64,000 bases of DNA from an uncultured Eubacteriales bacterium (GCA_900320595.1 ONSW01000004.1:1-64000); one strand, 5' to 3'. Shown: positions 22,983 through 35,905, numbered from the stretch's first letter. Notes: a model not told the origin generated them from the sequence alone. Numbers and translations: made by a program.

Positions 22983-24040
22983 ATGAGCATTTTATACATC
23001 GCGATCGCGATTTTGATCTTCGGCCTTCTCATCGCCGTGCACGAGCTCGGCCACTTCGCCGCGGCCAAGGCCTGCGGCGTCAAGGTGAATGAGTTTTCGG
23101 TCGGCATGGGGCCGGCAATCTTCAAAAAGCAAAAGGGCGAGACGCTTTATGCCCTGCGCTGCATCCCCTTCGGGGGCTACTGCGCCATGGAAGGGGAGGA
23201 CGGCGACTCTGACGACGCGCGCGCGTTCACCAACCAGAAGGTGTGGAAGCGGCTCATCATCCTTGCGGCCGGGTCGTTTATGAACTTCCTGACCGGGCTC
23301 GTGATCGTGCTGATCCTTTTCGCAAACGCCGGAGGCTTCCGCGCCCCGGTGATCGACTCGTTCATGGACGGCTGCCCGTATGAGAGCGCCGACGGCTTTC
23401 AGGTCGGCGACCGCATCCGCAGCATCGACGGCAGGCGCGTCTGGCAGTATTACGACGTGGCCGATCTCCTTGCCCGGGGCGGCGAGGAGCACGACGTCGT
23501 CGTCATCCGCGACGGCAGGCGCGTGAAGCTCGACGATTACCACCTTGTCCCCGTCGAATACGAGGGCCAGGCCAACAAGATGTACGGCTTTTATTTCGGC
23601 ACCGACGCGCCGACCTTTGCCAACAAGCTGCGCTATTCCTGGGCCACGACGATGGAGTTCGTGCGGATGGTCTGGGATGCGCTGCGCCAGCTTGTCGGCG
23701 GCAAAGTCTCGGTCAACGACCTCTCCGGCCCGGTCGGCATCGTCGACATGATGGCCGAGACGGGCGAGCAGGCCGAGAGCGTATCCGACGGACTTTACAA
23801 CATCTTCTATCTCGGCGCGTTCATCGCGGTGAACCTTGCGGTGATGAACATGCTGCCGATCCCGGCGCTGGACGGCGGGCGCGTGTTCCTGCTGCTCATC
23901 ACGGCGCTGATCGAAGCGATCACGCGCAAAAAGCTCGACCCGAAGTACGAGGGCTATATCCACGCCGCGGGCATGATCCTGCTGCTTGGCTTGATGGCCT
24001 ATGTGATGTTCCACGATATTTTCAGGATAGTGACGAAGAC

Positions 24041-24044
<4 letters not shown>
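22983..24044 (+). CDS. rseP: RIP zinc metalloprotease RseP (site-2 protease)
   Basis: A membrane-embedded M50 protease that cuts transmembrane segments of substrates such as anti-sigma factors and signal-peptide remnants. HELGH is at residues 20-24 in the first helix, a PDZ domain spans about 115-190, and the second metal motif NMLPIPALDGGR is near residue 288. At 353 aa it is a typical short Gram-positive form with one PDZ. It starts immediately after the dxr stop and overlaps ispG by 4 nt. Confidence 0.95.
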
Positions 24045-25095
<1,051 letters not shown>

Positions 25096-25099
<4 letters not shown>

Positions 25100-28000
25100 G
25101 CGATCACACGTCCTTTCTGACGATCTTCCCCGGCTGCGAGGATCTGAAGGACTGCTGCGGCGGTCTCGGCGAGGCCTATGTCACGGACGTCGCGATCGAC
25201 GAGGAGGAGCGCACGCTTTCGATCTGCGCGCATTTTGCCGCGATGCCCTCGATGGGGGACATCGCCCGGCTGACCGAGCGGATCCGCCACGACTATATCC
25301 TCTCCGAGGTGTCGATCGTGCCGGAGTACCCGCACCCGAAGCTGGCGACCTCTCCGGCAGTGAGCGCCGCGTCCCGCCCCGGCGACGCCCCGAAGGGAGA
25401 CGTGATCTTCGGCAAGGCCATCAAGGCCAAGCCCGTCGAGATGCGCACGCTCAGCATGGACTCCGGCAAGGTCACGGTCGAGGGCGACGTCATCGCCGTC
25501 ACGAGTCGCACGGTCAAAAACGGCGGCGCGGTGCTGTGCTTTGACATCACCGACCGCACCGGCTCGATCCGCGTGAGCAAGTTCCTGCGCTCGGACGACG
25601 ACAAGTCCGTCATCGACGCCGTCGAGGTCGGCAAGCACCTGTTCGTCCAGGGCGAGGTCATCTTCAGCAAATACGACGACGACATCGTCATCGATCCCCG
25701 CAACATCATGAAGGGGAAAAAATACATACGCCCCGACGAGGCCGAGGAAAAACGCGTCGAGCTGCACATGCACACGCGCTTTTCCGCTCTCGACGCGCTG
25801 ACCGATCCGGAGGCGATCGTCGCGCGCGCCGAATACTGGGGCATGCCCGCCATCGCCGTGACGGACCACGGCGTGGCGCAGGCCTTCCCGGATATGTGGA
25901 AGGCCGGAAAGAAGCACAACGTCAAGATCATCTATGGCGTCGAGTGCTATTTCCTCAACGACATGGACGGCAACAGCGCCGTCATCGGCAAGAGCAAGCT
26001 GCCGCTCGACACGGAATTTGTCGCTTTTGATATCGAGACCACCGGTCTCAACGCCGCGAACGACCGCATGACCGAGATCGGTGCGGTGCTCTTCTCCGGC
26101 GGCGAGATCATCAAAGAATTCAACACCTTTGTCGACCCGCAGATGCCCATCCCCGCCGACATCACGGAGCTCACCGGCATCCGCTCGAGCGACGTGCAGG
26201 GCGCGCCGCTCGAGGACGAGGCGCTGAGAATGTTCATGGACTTCGTCGGCGATCGGCCGATCATCGCGCACAACGCCCACTTCGACGTGGGCTTCATGAG
26301 CGCGACGGCCAGACGGCACAACATCCGTTTTACGCCCGTTTTCCTCGACACGCTTGCGCTCTCCCAGGCGCTTTGCCCGGAGCTCCGACGCTTTAAGCTC
26401 GACATCGTGTCGAACCATCTGAACCTGCCGAAGTTCAACCACCACCGCGCCTCGGACGACGCAATGGTCGTCGCGCGCATCATGGGCAAGTTCCTGCCCA
26501 TGCTCGCCGCCCAGGGGGCGAAGACCGTGGACGATATCGAGACGGTCTATCACTCGCTGCGCCGCACGGACGTGGCCAAGACCTATCACATGATCCTGCT
26601 GGTCTTGAACCGCAAGGGCCTGAAGAATCTCTACGAGATGATCTCGCAGAGCTATCTGAAGTATTTCCACCGCGTCCCCACGATCCCGAAGAGCCTTCTC
26701 ATCCAGCACCGAGAGGGCATCCTCGTCGGCTCGGCCTGCGGCATGGGCGAGCTGTACGGCGCCGTCATGAAGGGCGCAAGCGACAAAGAACTGGAAAAGA
26801 TCGCGTCGTTTTACGACTATCTTGAGATCCAGCCGATCTGCAACAACGGCTTTCTGGTGGAAAACGGCGTGGTCAAGGACGAGACCGTGCTGCAGGACTA
26901 TAACCGCACGATCCTGAACCTGGGCAAAAAACTCGGCAAAATGGTCATCGCGGCGAGCGACGTCCACTTCCTCGACCCCGAGGACGAGCAATATCGAAAA
27001 ATCCTCCAGGCGGCCAAGAAGTTCTCGGACGCCGACCGCGACTGCCCGATCTATTTCCGCACGACGGACGAGATGCTGGCGGAATTCGCCTATCTCGGCA
27101 AGGAGACTGCGCGCGAGGTCGTCATCACGAACACCCGCGCGATCGCCGACATGGTCGAGCCGATCGAGCTGCTGCCGAAAGACCTCTTCCCCCCGAAGAT
27201 CGAGCACTCGGCCGAGCAGCTCAAGGAGCTCGTCTATGACAAGATGCACCGCATCTACGGCGAGACGCCTCCCGCCATCGTGCAGGAGCGCGTGGACACC
27301 GAGCTCAACACCATCCTCTCGCACCACTACGATGTCATATACATGAGCGCCCAGAAGCTCGTGCAGAACTCGCTCGAGCACGGCTACCTCGTCGGCAGCC
27401 GAGGCAGCGTCGGCTCGTCGATCGTGGCTTACATGTCCGGTATCACGGAGGTCAACTCCCTCCCGCCGCACTATGTCTGCCCCAAGTGCTGCCACAGCGA
27501 ATTCGTCGAAGACGGCAGCTTCGGGTGCGGCGCCGACATGCCGGAAAAGGACTGCCCGGAATGCGGCACGCGCATGCGCCGCGACGGCTTCAACATCCCG
27601 TTCGAGACCTTCCTCGGTTTCCCGGGAAATGAAAAAACGCCCGATATCGACCTGAACTTCTCGGGTGAATACCAGGCGAAGGCGCACAAATACACCGAGG
27701 TGCTCTTCGGCTCGGACCATGTGTTCCGCGCCGGAACGATCGGCACGCTCGCGGAAAAGACGGCCTTCGGCTATGTCAAAAAATATCTCGAGGAGCGCGG
27801 CATCCAGACCACCAAGGCCGAGGAAAACCGGCTGACGCTCGGTCTCGTCGGCATCAAACGCACGACCGGCCAGCATCCCGGCGGTCTTGTCGTTATCCCG
27901 CAGGATATGGATGTGACGGACTTCTGCCCCGTCCAGCACCCGGCCGACGACCCGAACAGCGACATCATCACGACCCATTTTGAATACCACTGCATGGAGG

Positions 28001-29094
28001 CAAACCTCCTGAAGCTCGACGAGCTCGGCCACGATGACCCGACGATGATCCGCATGATGGAGGATATGACCGGCGTCGACGCCAAGGAGATCTCGCTCTC
28101 CGACCCGGAGACAATGTCGATCTTCACCTCGCCGGAGGTGCTGGGTCTTCCCGACGACGACCCGATCATCGGACAGACCGGCTCGATCGGCGTGCCGGAG
28201 TTCGGAACGCCCTTCACCCGTCAGATGCTCGTCGACACCCAGCCCCGCGCCTTTGATACGCTGGTGCGGCTCTCCGGCTTTTCTCACGGCACCGACGTGT
28301 GGGCGGGCAATATCCATGATCTGATCGTAAACGGCGTGGCCGACGTCAACCAGGCCATCGGCTGCCGCGACGATATCATGATCTATCTGATCCAGAAGGG
28401 GATGCAGCCCGCGCTGGCCTTCAAGACGATGGAGGCCGTGCGTAAGGGAAAGGTCAAGAAAAGCGGCGATTTCCCCGGCGACGCCGAGCAGCAGATGCGC
28501 GACATGGGCGTGCCGGACTGGTGGATCGAATCGGCGCGCAAGATCGCCTATCTCTTCCCAAAGGCGCACGCCGTGGCCTATGTCATGATGGCCTTCCGCA
28601 TCGCCTGGTTCAAGGTGCACGAGCCGCTGGCCTTCTACTCTGCCTATTTCTACCGGCGCAGCCAGAAGGGCGGCTTTGACGCGGCGATGATGTGCGGCGG
28701 GACCGACACGGTGCGCCGCAAGATCAACGACTTCAAGCGCAAGGCCGACCGCACCGCGAACGAGGACGACCTGCTCGTCACGCTCGAGGCGGTGTACGAG
28801 TTCAACATGCGCGGCTTTTCCTTCCTGCCCATCGACCTGTACCATTCCGACGCTGCGAAGTTCCTTATCGAGGACGGCGCGCTGCGCCCGCCCTTTGTGG
28901 CGATCTCGGGTCTCGGCGAGACGGCGGCGGAGGACCTGGCGCGCTGCGGCAAGAGCGGCAAGCAATATATCTCCATCCAGGATCTCAGCAATGACTGCCC
29001 CAAAGTCAGCCAGACGCACCTGGACGTGCTCAAGAGCCTCGGCGCGCTCGGCGACATGCCGGACTCGAACCAAATCAATCTGTTTGATATGTGA
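25096..29094 (+). CDS. polC: DNA polymerase III PolC-type alpha subunit
   Basis: The main replicative polymerase of low-GC Gram-positives, with built-in 3'-5' exonuclease. Domains in order are: an N-terminal region and OB fold (about 1-210), the first half of PHP (VELHMHTRFSALDALT, about 220), an inserted DnaQ-type exonuclease (FVAFDIETTG near 309 to HNAHFDVGF), the rest of PHP, then the zinc finger CPKC...CPEC (about 795-820). The polymerase core follows with TPDIDLNFSG near 848 and the C-terminal helix-hairpin-helix. At 1332 aa it is some 100 residues shorter than the Bacillus protein, mostly at the N-terminus; no active-site motif is missing. It ends the operon at a perfect terminator. Confidence 0.96.
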
Positions 29095-29132
29095 AAAAAT
29101 GCTGTGAAAACAATTGTTTTCACAGCATTTTT
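29095..29132. terminator. Perfect palindromic terminator after polC
   Basis: A 38-bp perfect palindrome of AAAAATGCTGTGAAAACAA and its complement, ending in TTTTT. Confidence 0.92.
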
Positions 29133-29139
29133 AATGCTA

Positions 29140-29302
29140 ATACTGATACCCGATAAAAACAAGACAATCTTTGCGGCTGGATTTGCGCCATGCTGCGTTA
29201 AAGCCCTTGCAAATATATTTCCATTATTCGCTGCGGGCTTTGCCTTGCCTGACACAAATCCGCCTCGCAAATCTCTGCCTGTTTTCTACCGGGTATCAGT
29301 AT
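29140..29302. mobile_element. 163-bp MITE-like long imperfect palindrome
   Basis: Terminal 13-bp perfect inverted repeats (ATACTGATACCCG) at 29140-29152 and 29290-29302. The arms keep pairing inward for some 65-70 bp (AAAACA, TTTGCG, GGATTTG and AAAGCCC blocks recur in both), leaving a central loop of about 25-30 nt. There is no coding content. It sits between the polC terminator and a heptad array. Confidence 0.75.
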
Positions 29303-29303
29303 A

Positions 29304-29338
29304 GAAACTAGAAACTAAAAACTAAAAACTACAAACTA
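29304..29338 (-). repeat. Heptad array (TAGTTTN)x5 supplying the aldolase stop codon
   Basis: On the minus strand TAGTTTG, TAGTTTT, TAGTTTT, TAGTTTC, TAGTTTC. The first TAG (29338-29336) is the stop codon of the threonine-aldolase-like gene. The array ends 1 nt from the MITE-like element. Confidence 0.88.
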
Positions 29339-30364
29339 CACTCGCAGCGCGCCCAGCACCGCGTCCACATCTTCGCGCGTTGTGCGCCACGAGGCGCACA
29401 GGCGGATCACCGCGCTCCCGTCCGCGAGACGCTGCCAGATCTCATAGCCGATCTTTCCGTCGAGCTTTTGCAATTGCTCAGACGAAAGGACAGGGAACTG
29501 CTGGTTGCTGCCGCTCTCGGGACGAAAAGCGACGCCCATCGCCCGCAACCCCTCGCGCAGCGCGAGCGCACACTCCGTGCCCTGACGGCCGAGACGGAGA
29601 TAAAGATCGTCAGAAAAGAGCGTGTCGAACTGAAGCCCTAAAAGAAAGCCCTTGGCCAAAAGCGCGCCGCGCTGCTTGTGCGCGGTGAAAAAATGCTTCT
29701 GCGAGCGGCGGAAGACCACGGCCTCACCCAAGAGCGCGCCGCACTTCGTCCCGCCGATGTAGAACACGTCGCACACCTTGCCGAGGAGAGGCAAGGTCAC
29801 GTCCGTCTCGGGCGAGGCGAGCGCATAGGCAAGCCGCGCGCCGTCCACAAAGAGGGAAAGGCCGTATTCATCGCAGGTCGCGCGGATCTCCCGCAGCGCC
29901 GCGGCGCTGTACAGCCCGCCGTATTCCGTCGGATGCGAGAGATAGACCGCGCCGGGCTGCACCATGTGGGGATAGGTATCATCGGCATAAAAGCCGCGCA
30001 GATAAGCGCGCAGCGTCTCCGGCTCGATCCGGCCGCACGCGTCGGCCTCAACGGGGAGCACCTTGTGCCCTGTGGCCTCCACCGCACCGGACTCGTGCAC
30101 GGCGATGTGACCGCTCGCGGCGCTCACGACTCCCTCCCAGGGGCGCAGGATCGAGGAGAGGACGGTCGCGTTCGTCTGGGTCCCGCCGACGAGGAAAAAG
30201 ACGTCGGCGTCCGGATTTCCGACTGCGGCGCGGATCTTTTCTTTTGCGCGAGCAGAGATCGCGTCGAGACCGTAGGTCGCGTGCTGGCTTTCATTGGCCG
30301 CCGTGAGCGCCGCGAGGATCTCCGGCGCGCAGCCGCAGTTGTAGTCACAGGAAAAATCGATCAT
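29336..30364 (-). CDS. Low-specificity threonine aldolase-like PLP enzyme
   Basis: A fold-type I PLP enzyme of the beta-eliminating lyase/threonine aldolase family, which splits threonine or allo-threonine into glycine and acetaldehyde. The N-terminal DFSCDYNCGCAPEILAAL replaces the usual FRSDTVT-like start. FLVGGTQTNATVL (about 58), the PLP-aspartate region LFVDGARLAYAL and the PLP lysine in YIGGTKCGALLGEAV (about 205) are present. At 342 aa it fits. The start is ATG at 30364 with GGAGG 9 nt upstream. The NCGC near the start is unusual. Substrate preference is inferred. Confidence 0.87.
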   Translation of the reverse strand: MIDFSCDYNCGCAPEILAALTAANESQHATYGLDAISARAKEKIRAAVGNPDADVFFLVGGTQTNATVLSSILRPWEGVVSAASGHIAVHESGAVEATGHKVLPVEADACGRIEPETLRAYLRGFYADDTYPHMVQPGAVYLSHPTEYGGLYSAAALREIRATCDEYGLSLFVDGARLAYALASPETDVTLPLLGKVCDVFYIGGTKCGALLGEAVVFRRSQKHFFTAHKQRGALLAKGFLLGLQFDTLFSDDLYLRLGRQGTECALALREGLRAMGVAFRPESGSNQQFPVLSSEQLQKLDGKIGYEIWQRLADGSAVIRLCASWRTTREDVDAVLGALRV

Positions 30365-30503
30365 ATTCCGTCGCCTCCGCCGCATAATGATACGGATATC
30401 ATACGGCGCAGCGGATAAAAAGTCAAATATTGCGCGCCGTGGCGGAATGTGCTATGCTGTTTTTACGAAACGAAAAACAAAATACGGAAAGGATCTGAAC
30501 GAT

Positions 30504-31070
30504 ATGGCAAAGAAAGTCGGAACGCTGATCAAGGAAGCGCGCACGGCCGCGGGCCTGAGCCAGGAGCAGCTCGCGCGCAAGATCAAGGGACTGTCCGCGG
30601 GCGAGCTCGCCAAGGCCGAGAGCGGCGAGACCGAGCTGACCCAGACGCTTTTGAAGGAGATCGCCAAGGCCACCGGCGTGACGCAGACCTCGCTCTTAAG
30701 CGCGGCCAAGACCTCCACGGCAAAGAAAACGACCGCTGCAGCCAAGACCGCGACAGCGAAGAAGACGACGACAGCCAAGACGACCGCATCCAAGACGACG
30801 ACAGCCAAGAAGACGTCGACCGCGAAGAAGACGACGGCGAAGGACGCCGATACGCTCACGGCGGCGGAGAAAAAGCTGCTCGATGCCTATCGCGCCGCCT
30901 CGTCCGACGCGAAGAAGAACGCGCTGAAGATCCTCAAGGGCGAGGATCTTGACATGGCCGAGATCATGAAGCTCTTGAAGCTCGACAGCAAGCTCGAAAG
31001 TCTCGGCGGCGGCGGGATCCTTGGCGGACTGAAGGAAGGCCTGCTCGACGGACTGCTCGGCAAGAAATAA
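30504..31070 (+). CDS. XRE-type HTH protein with Lys/Thr/Ala-rich histone-like linker
   Basis: Residues 1-60 form a Cro/CI-type helix-turn-helix (LIKEARTAAGLSQEQLARKI). Residues about 68-115 are a repetitive basic linker of KTTTAKK-like units resembling histone H1 tails. Residues about 118-188 form a helical C-terminal domain ending LGGLKEGLLDGLLGKK. The start is ATG at 30504, with AAAGGA upstream; the frame stays open further but with no site. It is flanked by its own terminator. It may be a nucleoid-binding protein or a regulator; target unknown. The Lys-rich tail suggests non-specific DNA contact. Confidence 0.75.
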   Translation: MAKKVGTLIKEARTAAGLSQEQLARKIKGLSAGELAKAESGETELTQTLLKEIAKATGVTQTSLLSAAKTSTAKKTTAAAKTATAKKTTTAKTTASKTTTAKKTSTAKKTTAKDADTLTAAEKKLLDAYRAASSDAKKNALKILKGEDLDMAEIMKLLKLDSKLESLGGGGILGGLKEGLLDGLLGKK

Positions 31071-31072
31071 GA

Positions 31073-31100
31073 AAAAATCCACCCGGCCGGGTGGATTTTT
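31073..31100. terminator. Bidirectional terminator
   Basis: A perfect palindrome (AAAAATCCACCCGG with its complement) between convergent genes, with A and T runs on both sides. Confidence 0.9.
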
Positions 31101-31103
31101 ATT

Positions 31104-32150
31104 TTAGGAGAAAAGGCGCGCCAGCTCCTTTGCCGTCAGCGCGTCAAGCGCAGCAAAGTCCATATACGGCCGATAGACCGCCTCGAGCTCGTCGTGCAGA
31201 GCCTTGGCCTCGCGCAGCGTTTCGCAGCCCGCGCGCAGATAGCGCGCTCCTTCGCGTCTCGCCGCCCGCACGGCGCGGCGCCGCTCCTTGACCGCCGCCA
31301 TGTCGCCGCACAGCCGGTCAAGCGGGATGCGCCGGACATGGTCATAGGATGCAAGCGGCATCGCGCGCACAAAGGCGGCCGAAACGTCCGGCAGAACAAG
31401 CGCGTCCGGCGTCACGCCATCGGCGGGGGAGAGACAGAGAATGACCCTGTGTCCGCGCTCGAGCGCCGTTTCGCACGCCGCGCCGAGCGCCCCGGCGGCG
31501 AGAGAGCAGCCGTCCTCACAGAGATAGATGAGTTTACATAATTCATAACTGCTGCGATCCTCCAGCACGCCCTCACAGCTGACCGCGCCGGCAAAGCGGC
31601 GCTTCAGCGAGGACGAGTCTCCGGTGGGCAGGCGCTCGATGAGCGCGCGGAGCGCCGCCCCTGCGCGCATCGCTTCCTTTTCTCCAATCGCCTGCGGGGC
31701 AAGCGCAGACTCCGCACTCTTCGCGGCGGCGAGCAGGGCATAGGCCCGCGCGTACTTTTCCTTATACGCGGTGGTGAGAGCGCGTGCACGCTCCGCATCC
31801 GCGGAAGAGAGCGGTGTGCGGCAAAACGCGCCAAGGTTTACATAATCGCTGTCCGCGCCGAAAACGCCCGGTTCCGCGGCGTGCGGCGCCGTGCCGTCGC
31901 ACCAGCCCATGTGCAGAGCGGGCAGGTATACGCCGTCGAGCGACGCCGGATCGCCCGAGCAGCGGACGTATTCCACGTCCAGTCCGCTTCTTGCCGCTTC
32001 CCGGCCGATCGCGCGCATGAAGCCGGACTTGCCAGTGCCCGGCCCGCCCTTGACGATGTGCAGATAGTCGCCCGCTCCCCGGCAGAAGCCGTCATAAAGG
32101 GAGAGAAAGCCGGAGGCGGTGTTCGCCCCGAGAAAATAGCTTGTTTCCAT
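31104..32150 (-). CDS. P-loop ATPase of the PRK06851 type
   Basis: An ATP-binding protein of unknown role found in Firmicutes. The Walker A GGPGTGKS is at residues 35-42, after an N-terminal ETSYFLGANTASGFLSLYDG that is typical of this group. The middle (about 100-190) is helical and alanine-rich. A second nucleotide-fold-like half with CLSPADGVTPDALVLPD follows, suggesting an internal duplication. At 348 aa it is close to family length. GGGGGTC precedes the ATG. It is transcribed divergently from the HAD gene. Function is not known; the name reflects resemblance only. Confidence 0.7.
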   Translation of the reverse strand: METSYFLGANTASGFLSLYDGFCRGAGDYLHIVKGGPGTGKSGFMRAIGREAARSGLDVEYVRCSGDPASLDGVYLPALHMGWCDGTAPHAAEPGVFGADSDYVNLGAFCRTPLSSADAERARALTTAYKEKYARAYALLAAAKSAESALAPQAIGEKEAMRAGAALRALIERLPTGDSSSLKRRFAGAVSCEGVLEDRSSYELCKLIYLCEDGCSLAAGALGAACETALERGHRVILCLSPADGVTPDALVLPDVSAAFVRAMPLASYDHVRRIPLDRLCGDMAAVKERRRAVRAARREGARYLRAGCETLREAKALHDELEAVYRPYMDFAALDALTAKELARLFS

Positions 32151-32217
32151 GTATGACCCCCATTCCCGCGATCGATCGTTCGATCACTGTATCCAGTATA
32201 TCCGCGCCGCGGCGCGA

Positions 32218-32246
32218 TTGACACCGAATCGTGCGGCGCGTATAAT
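32218..32246 (+). promoter_or_regulatory. Consensus SigA promoter of the HAD gene
   Basis: TTGACA at 32218-32223, 17-bp spacer, TATAAT at 32241-32246; start codon 26 bp further. Both boxes are perfect. Confidence 0.88.
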
Positions 32247-32272
32247 AGCGAAAAAGACAACGGAGAAAAAGC

Positions 32273-32929
32273 ATGTTCGATTATATCCTGTTCGATTTTG
32301 ACGGTACGCTCTACGACACCGTTGAGGGCATCGAGAAAAGCGCGCAGTACGCGCTGCAAAAGCTCGGCGTCAGCGCCTCGCTGGAGGAGCTGCGCTGCTT
32401 TGCCGGTCCGCCGCTGGTCGACATTTTTATGGAGAAATTCGGCTTTTCGCATGAAAAGGCGTGGGAAGCGCGCGGCCTTTTTCAGGAGCGGTATATCCCC
32501 GTCGGCGTGTATGAAAGCCGTCCCTTTCCCGGCATGAAGGACTTTCTTGCCGCGCTCAGGGAAAGAGGGCTGACGCTCGCCGTCGCGACGTCCAAGCCGC
32601 TGGAGCTCGCGGAGCAGCTGCTTCAAAGCGCCGGGATGCGGGATCTCTTCGCGGTCGTACGCGGCAGCACGCTCGGCGGGAACAACAACTCGAAGCAGGC
32701 TGTCGTCGAGAGCGTGATCGCCGCGCTCGGCGCGAAAAAAGAGGACTGCGTCCTCATCGGCGACACCAAGTACGATGTGGCCGGCGCACACGCGGCGGGC
32801 ATCGCGTGCATCGGCGTGCGCTATGGCTACGCCGCGCCGGGCGAGCTCGAGGCGGCGGGCGCCGACGCGATCGCGCAGGACCTGGGCGATCTTGAAAAAA
32901 TGTTGACAGAGCGCGAGGTTTTGGTATAA
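32273..32929 (+). CDS. HAD-family hydrolase (phosphoglycolate phosphatase-like)
   Basis: A HAD subfamily IA phosphatase. Motif I is LFDFDGTLYDT (nucleophile D8, acid D10). A helical cap follows (residues about 16-80), then motif II/III ATSKPLELA and motif IV IGDTKYDVAGAHAAG. At 218 aa it has the length of phosphoglycolate or pyrophosphate phosphatases; the true substrate is open. Its stop codon lies within the -10 box of the guaB promoter. Confidence 0.88.
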   Translation: MFDYILFDFDGTLYDTVEGIEKSAQYALQKLGVSASLEELRCFAGPPLVDIFMEKFGFSHEKAWEARGLFQERYIPVGVYESRPFPGMKDFLAALRERGLTLAVATSKPLELAEQLLQSAGMRDLFAVVRGSTLGGNNNSKQAVVESVIAALGAKKEDCVLIGDTKYDVAGAHAAGIACIGVRYGYAAPGELEAAGADAIAQDLGDLEKMLTEREVLV

Positions 32930-32930
32930 T
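32903..32930 (+). promoter_or_regulatory. SigA promoter of guaB inside the end of the HAD gene
   Basis: TTGACA at 32903-32908, 16-bp spacer ending TGG, TATAAT at 32925-32930. The leader is about 60 nt. No purine or guanine riboswitch fits in it. Confidence 0.82.
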
Positions 32931-32987
32931 TGAAACAGAAAAACGACTGCGGCTGAGCCTATTCTCTCCGCAGTACGACTATATTAG

Positions 32988-34478
<1,491 letters not shown>

Positions 34479-34481
34479 AGG

Positions 34482-34513
34482 AAAAGGACCGTGATTTTTC
34501 ACGGTCCTTTTTT
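34482..34513 (+). terminator. Intrinsic terminator of guaB
   Basis: Stem AAAAGGACCGTGA with its complement, TTTT loop, six-T run. Confidence 0.93.
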
Positions 34514-34540
34514 GTCACGCTGTGAGGGGAGAGAGTGTAC

Positions 34541-35815
34541 ATGAATAAAAACGATCCCTGCTATGCCTCCTATGTGCAGATCCTGCGCGAGGAGCTCGTC
34601 CCGGCCATGGGCTGCACCGAGCCGATCGCCATTGCCTATGCCGCCGCCAGAGCGCGGCAGGTGCTCGGCGCGCTGCCGGAGCGGATGGAGGTCGCCGTCA
34701 GCGGCAACATCATCAAAAACGTCAAGAGCGTCGTCGTGCCGAACACGCACGGCATGAAGGGCATCGAGGCCGCCGCAGCCGCGGGTGCCGCGAGGGGAGA
34801 CGCGGAAGCGGAGCTGGAGGTGCTCGCCCGCCTGACGGCAGAGGACGCCGCCGCGGTCGGAGCGTATCTGGAGAGGACGCCGATCGCGGTCCGACACGCC
34901 GACACGCCGCATATCTTTGACATCGACCTCACGGCGTACGCCGGCTCGGACAGCGCCGAGGTGCGTATCACGGACTATCACACCAACATCGTCTCGATCC
35001 GCCGAAACGGCGAGACGCTGCTGGAAAAGGAGCAGGACGCGGGCGGGGAGGACTCGCTCACGGATCGGAGCTGCCTTTGCGTGGAAAAGATCGTGGACTT
35101 TGCCGACAGCGTGGCAATCGACGACGTTCGGGAGATCCTCAAACGGCAGATCGCCTACAACATGGCCATCGCGGAGGAGGGGCTGCGCGGCGGCTACGGC
35201 GCGAACATCGGAAAAACGCTGCTGCACGGGCACGAGAACGACCTCGGTTATATGCTGCGTGCCTGGGCGGCCGCAGGCAGCGACGCGCGCATGAACGGCT
35301 GCGAGCTTCCGGTCATCATCAACTCCGGCAGCGGCAACCAGGGTATCACGACCTCGGTGCCCGTGATCGTGTTTGCACGCGAACGGGGCGCGAGCGAGGA
35401 GGAACTGCTGCGCGCGCTCACGGTGTCGAACCTCGTGACGATCCATCTGAAAACCGGGATCGGAAGGCTCTCGGCCTACTGCGGCGCGGTCAGCGCCGGG
35501 GCGGGCGCGGCCTCCGGCATCGCCTATCTCCAGGGCGGCCGCTTTGAGACGATCGCGCATGTGATCGTCAACACCGTGGCCGTCACCTCCGGCATCGTCT
35601 GCGACGGGGCCAAGGCGAGCTGCGCCGCCAAGATCGCCGCGGCGGTGGACGCGGGGCTGCTCGGCCTTGCGATGGTGCGCGACGGCAACGAGTTCTACGG
35701 CGGCGACGGCATCGTGAAAAAGGGCGTGGAGAACACGATCGCGATCGTCGGGCGCCTCGCGCGCAACGGCATGCTCGAGACCGACAGGGAGATCATCCGC
35801 CTGATGCTCGAATGA
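34541..35815 (+). CDS. UPF0597 / L-cysteine desulfidase-like (serine dehydratase-alpha-like) protein
   Basis: A member of the UPF0597 (YhaM/CyuA) family, related to the alpha subunit of iron-sulfur serine dehydratase; characterised relatives split cysteine into pyruvate, ammonia and sulfide. Diagnostic blocks are LVPAMGCTEPIAIAYAAA at the start, SGNIIKNVKSVVVPNT, INSGSGNQGITTSVPV and VCDGAKASCAAKIAAAV. The cysteines in MGCTEP, NGCEL and ICDGAKASC are candidates for an iron-sulfur cluster. Length is 424 aa from the ATG at 34541; a GTG two codons earlier is possible. Whether it prefers cysteine or serine cannot be told. Confidence 0.88.
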   Translation: MNKNDPCYASYVQILREELVPAMGCTEPIAIAYAAARARQVLGALPERMEVAVSGNIIKNVKSVVVPNTHGMKGIEAAAAAGAARGDAEAELEVLARLTAEDAAAVGAYLERTPIAVRHADTPHIFDIDLTAYAGSDSAEVRITDYHTNIVSIRRNGETLLEKEQDAGGEDSLTDRSCLCVEKIVDFADSVAIDDVREILKRQIAYNMAIAEEGLRGGYGANIGKTLLHGHENDLGYMLRAWAAAGSDARMNGCELPVIINSGSGNQGITTSVPVIVFARERGASEEELLRALTVSNLVTIHLKTGIGRLSAYCGAVSAGAGAASGIAYLQGGRFETIAHVIVNTVAVTSGIVCDGAKASCAAKIAAAVDAGLLGLAMVRDGNEFYGGDGIVKKGVENTIAIVGRLARNGMLETDREIIRLMLE

Positions 35816-35823
35816 GGGCGCCG

Positions 35824-35853
35824 TTGACAGAGTGCGGGACGATCCGTTATAAT
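35824..35853 (+). promoter_or_regulatory. SigA promoter of the carboxylesterase gene
   Basis: TTGACA at 35824-35829, 18-bp spacer, TATAAT at 35848-35853. Confidence 0.78.
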
Positions 35854-35905
35854 CAAAGTAATTTCCGATGGAAACAAATTGCGTAAAAGAGACGAGGGAT
35901 CGACC

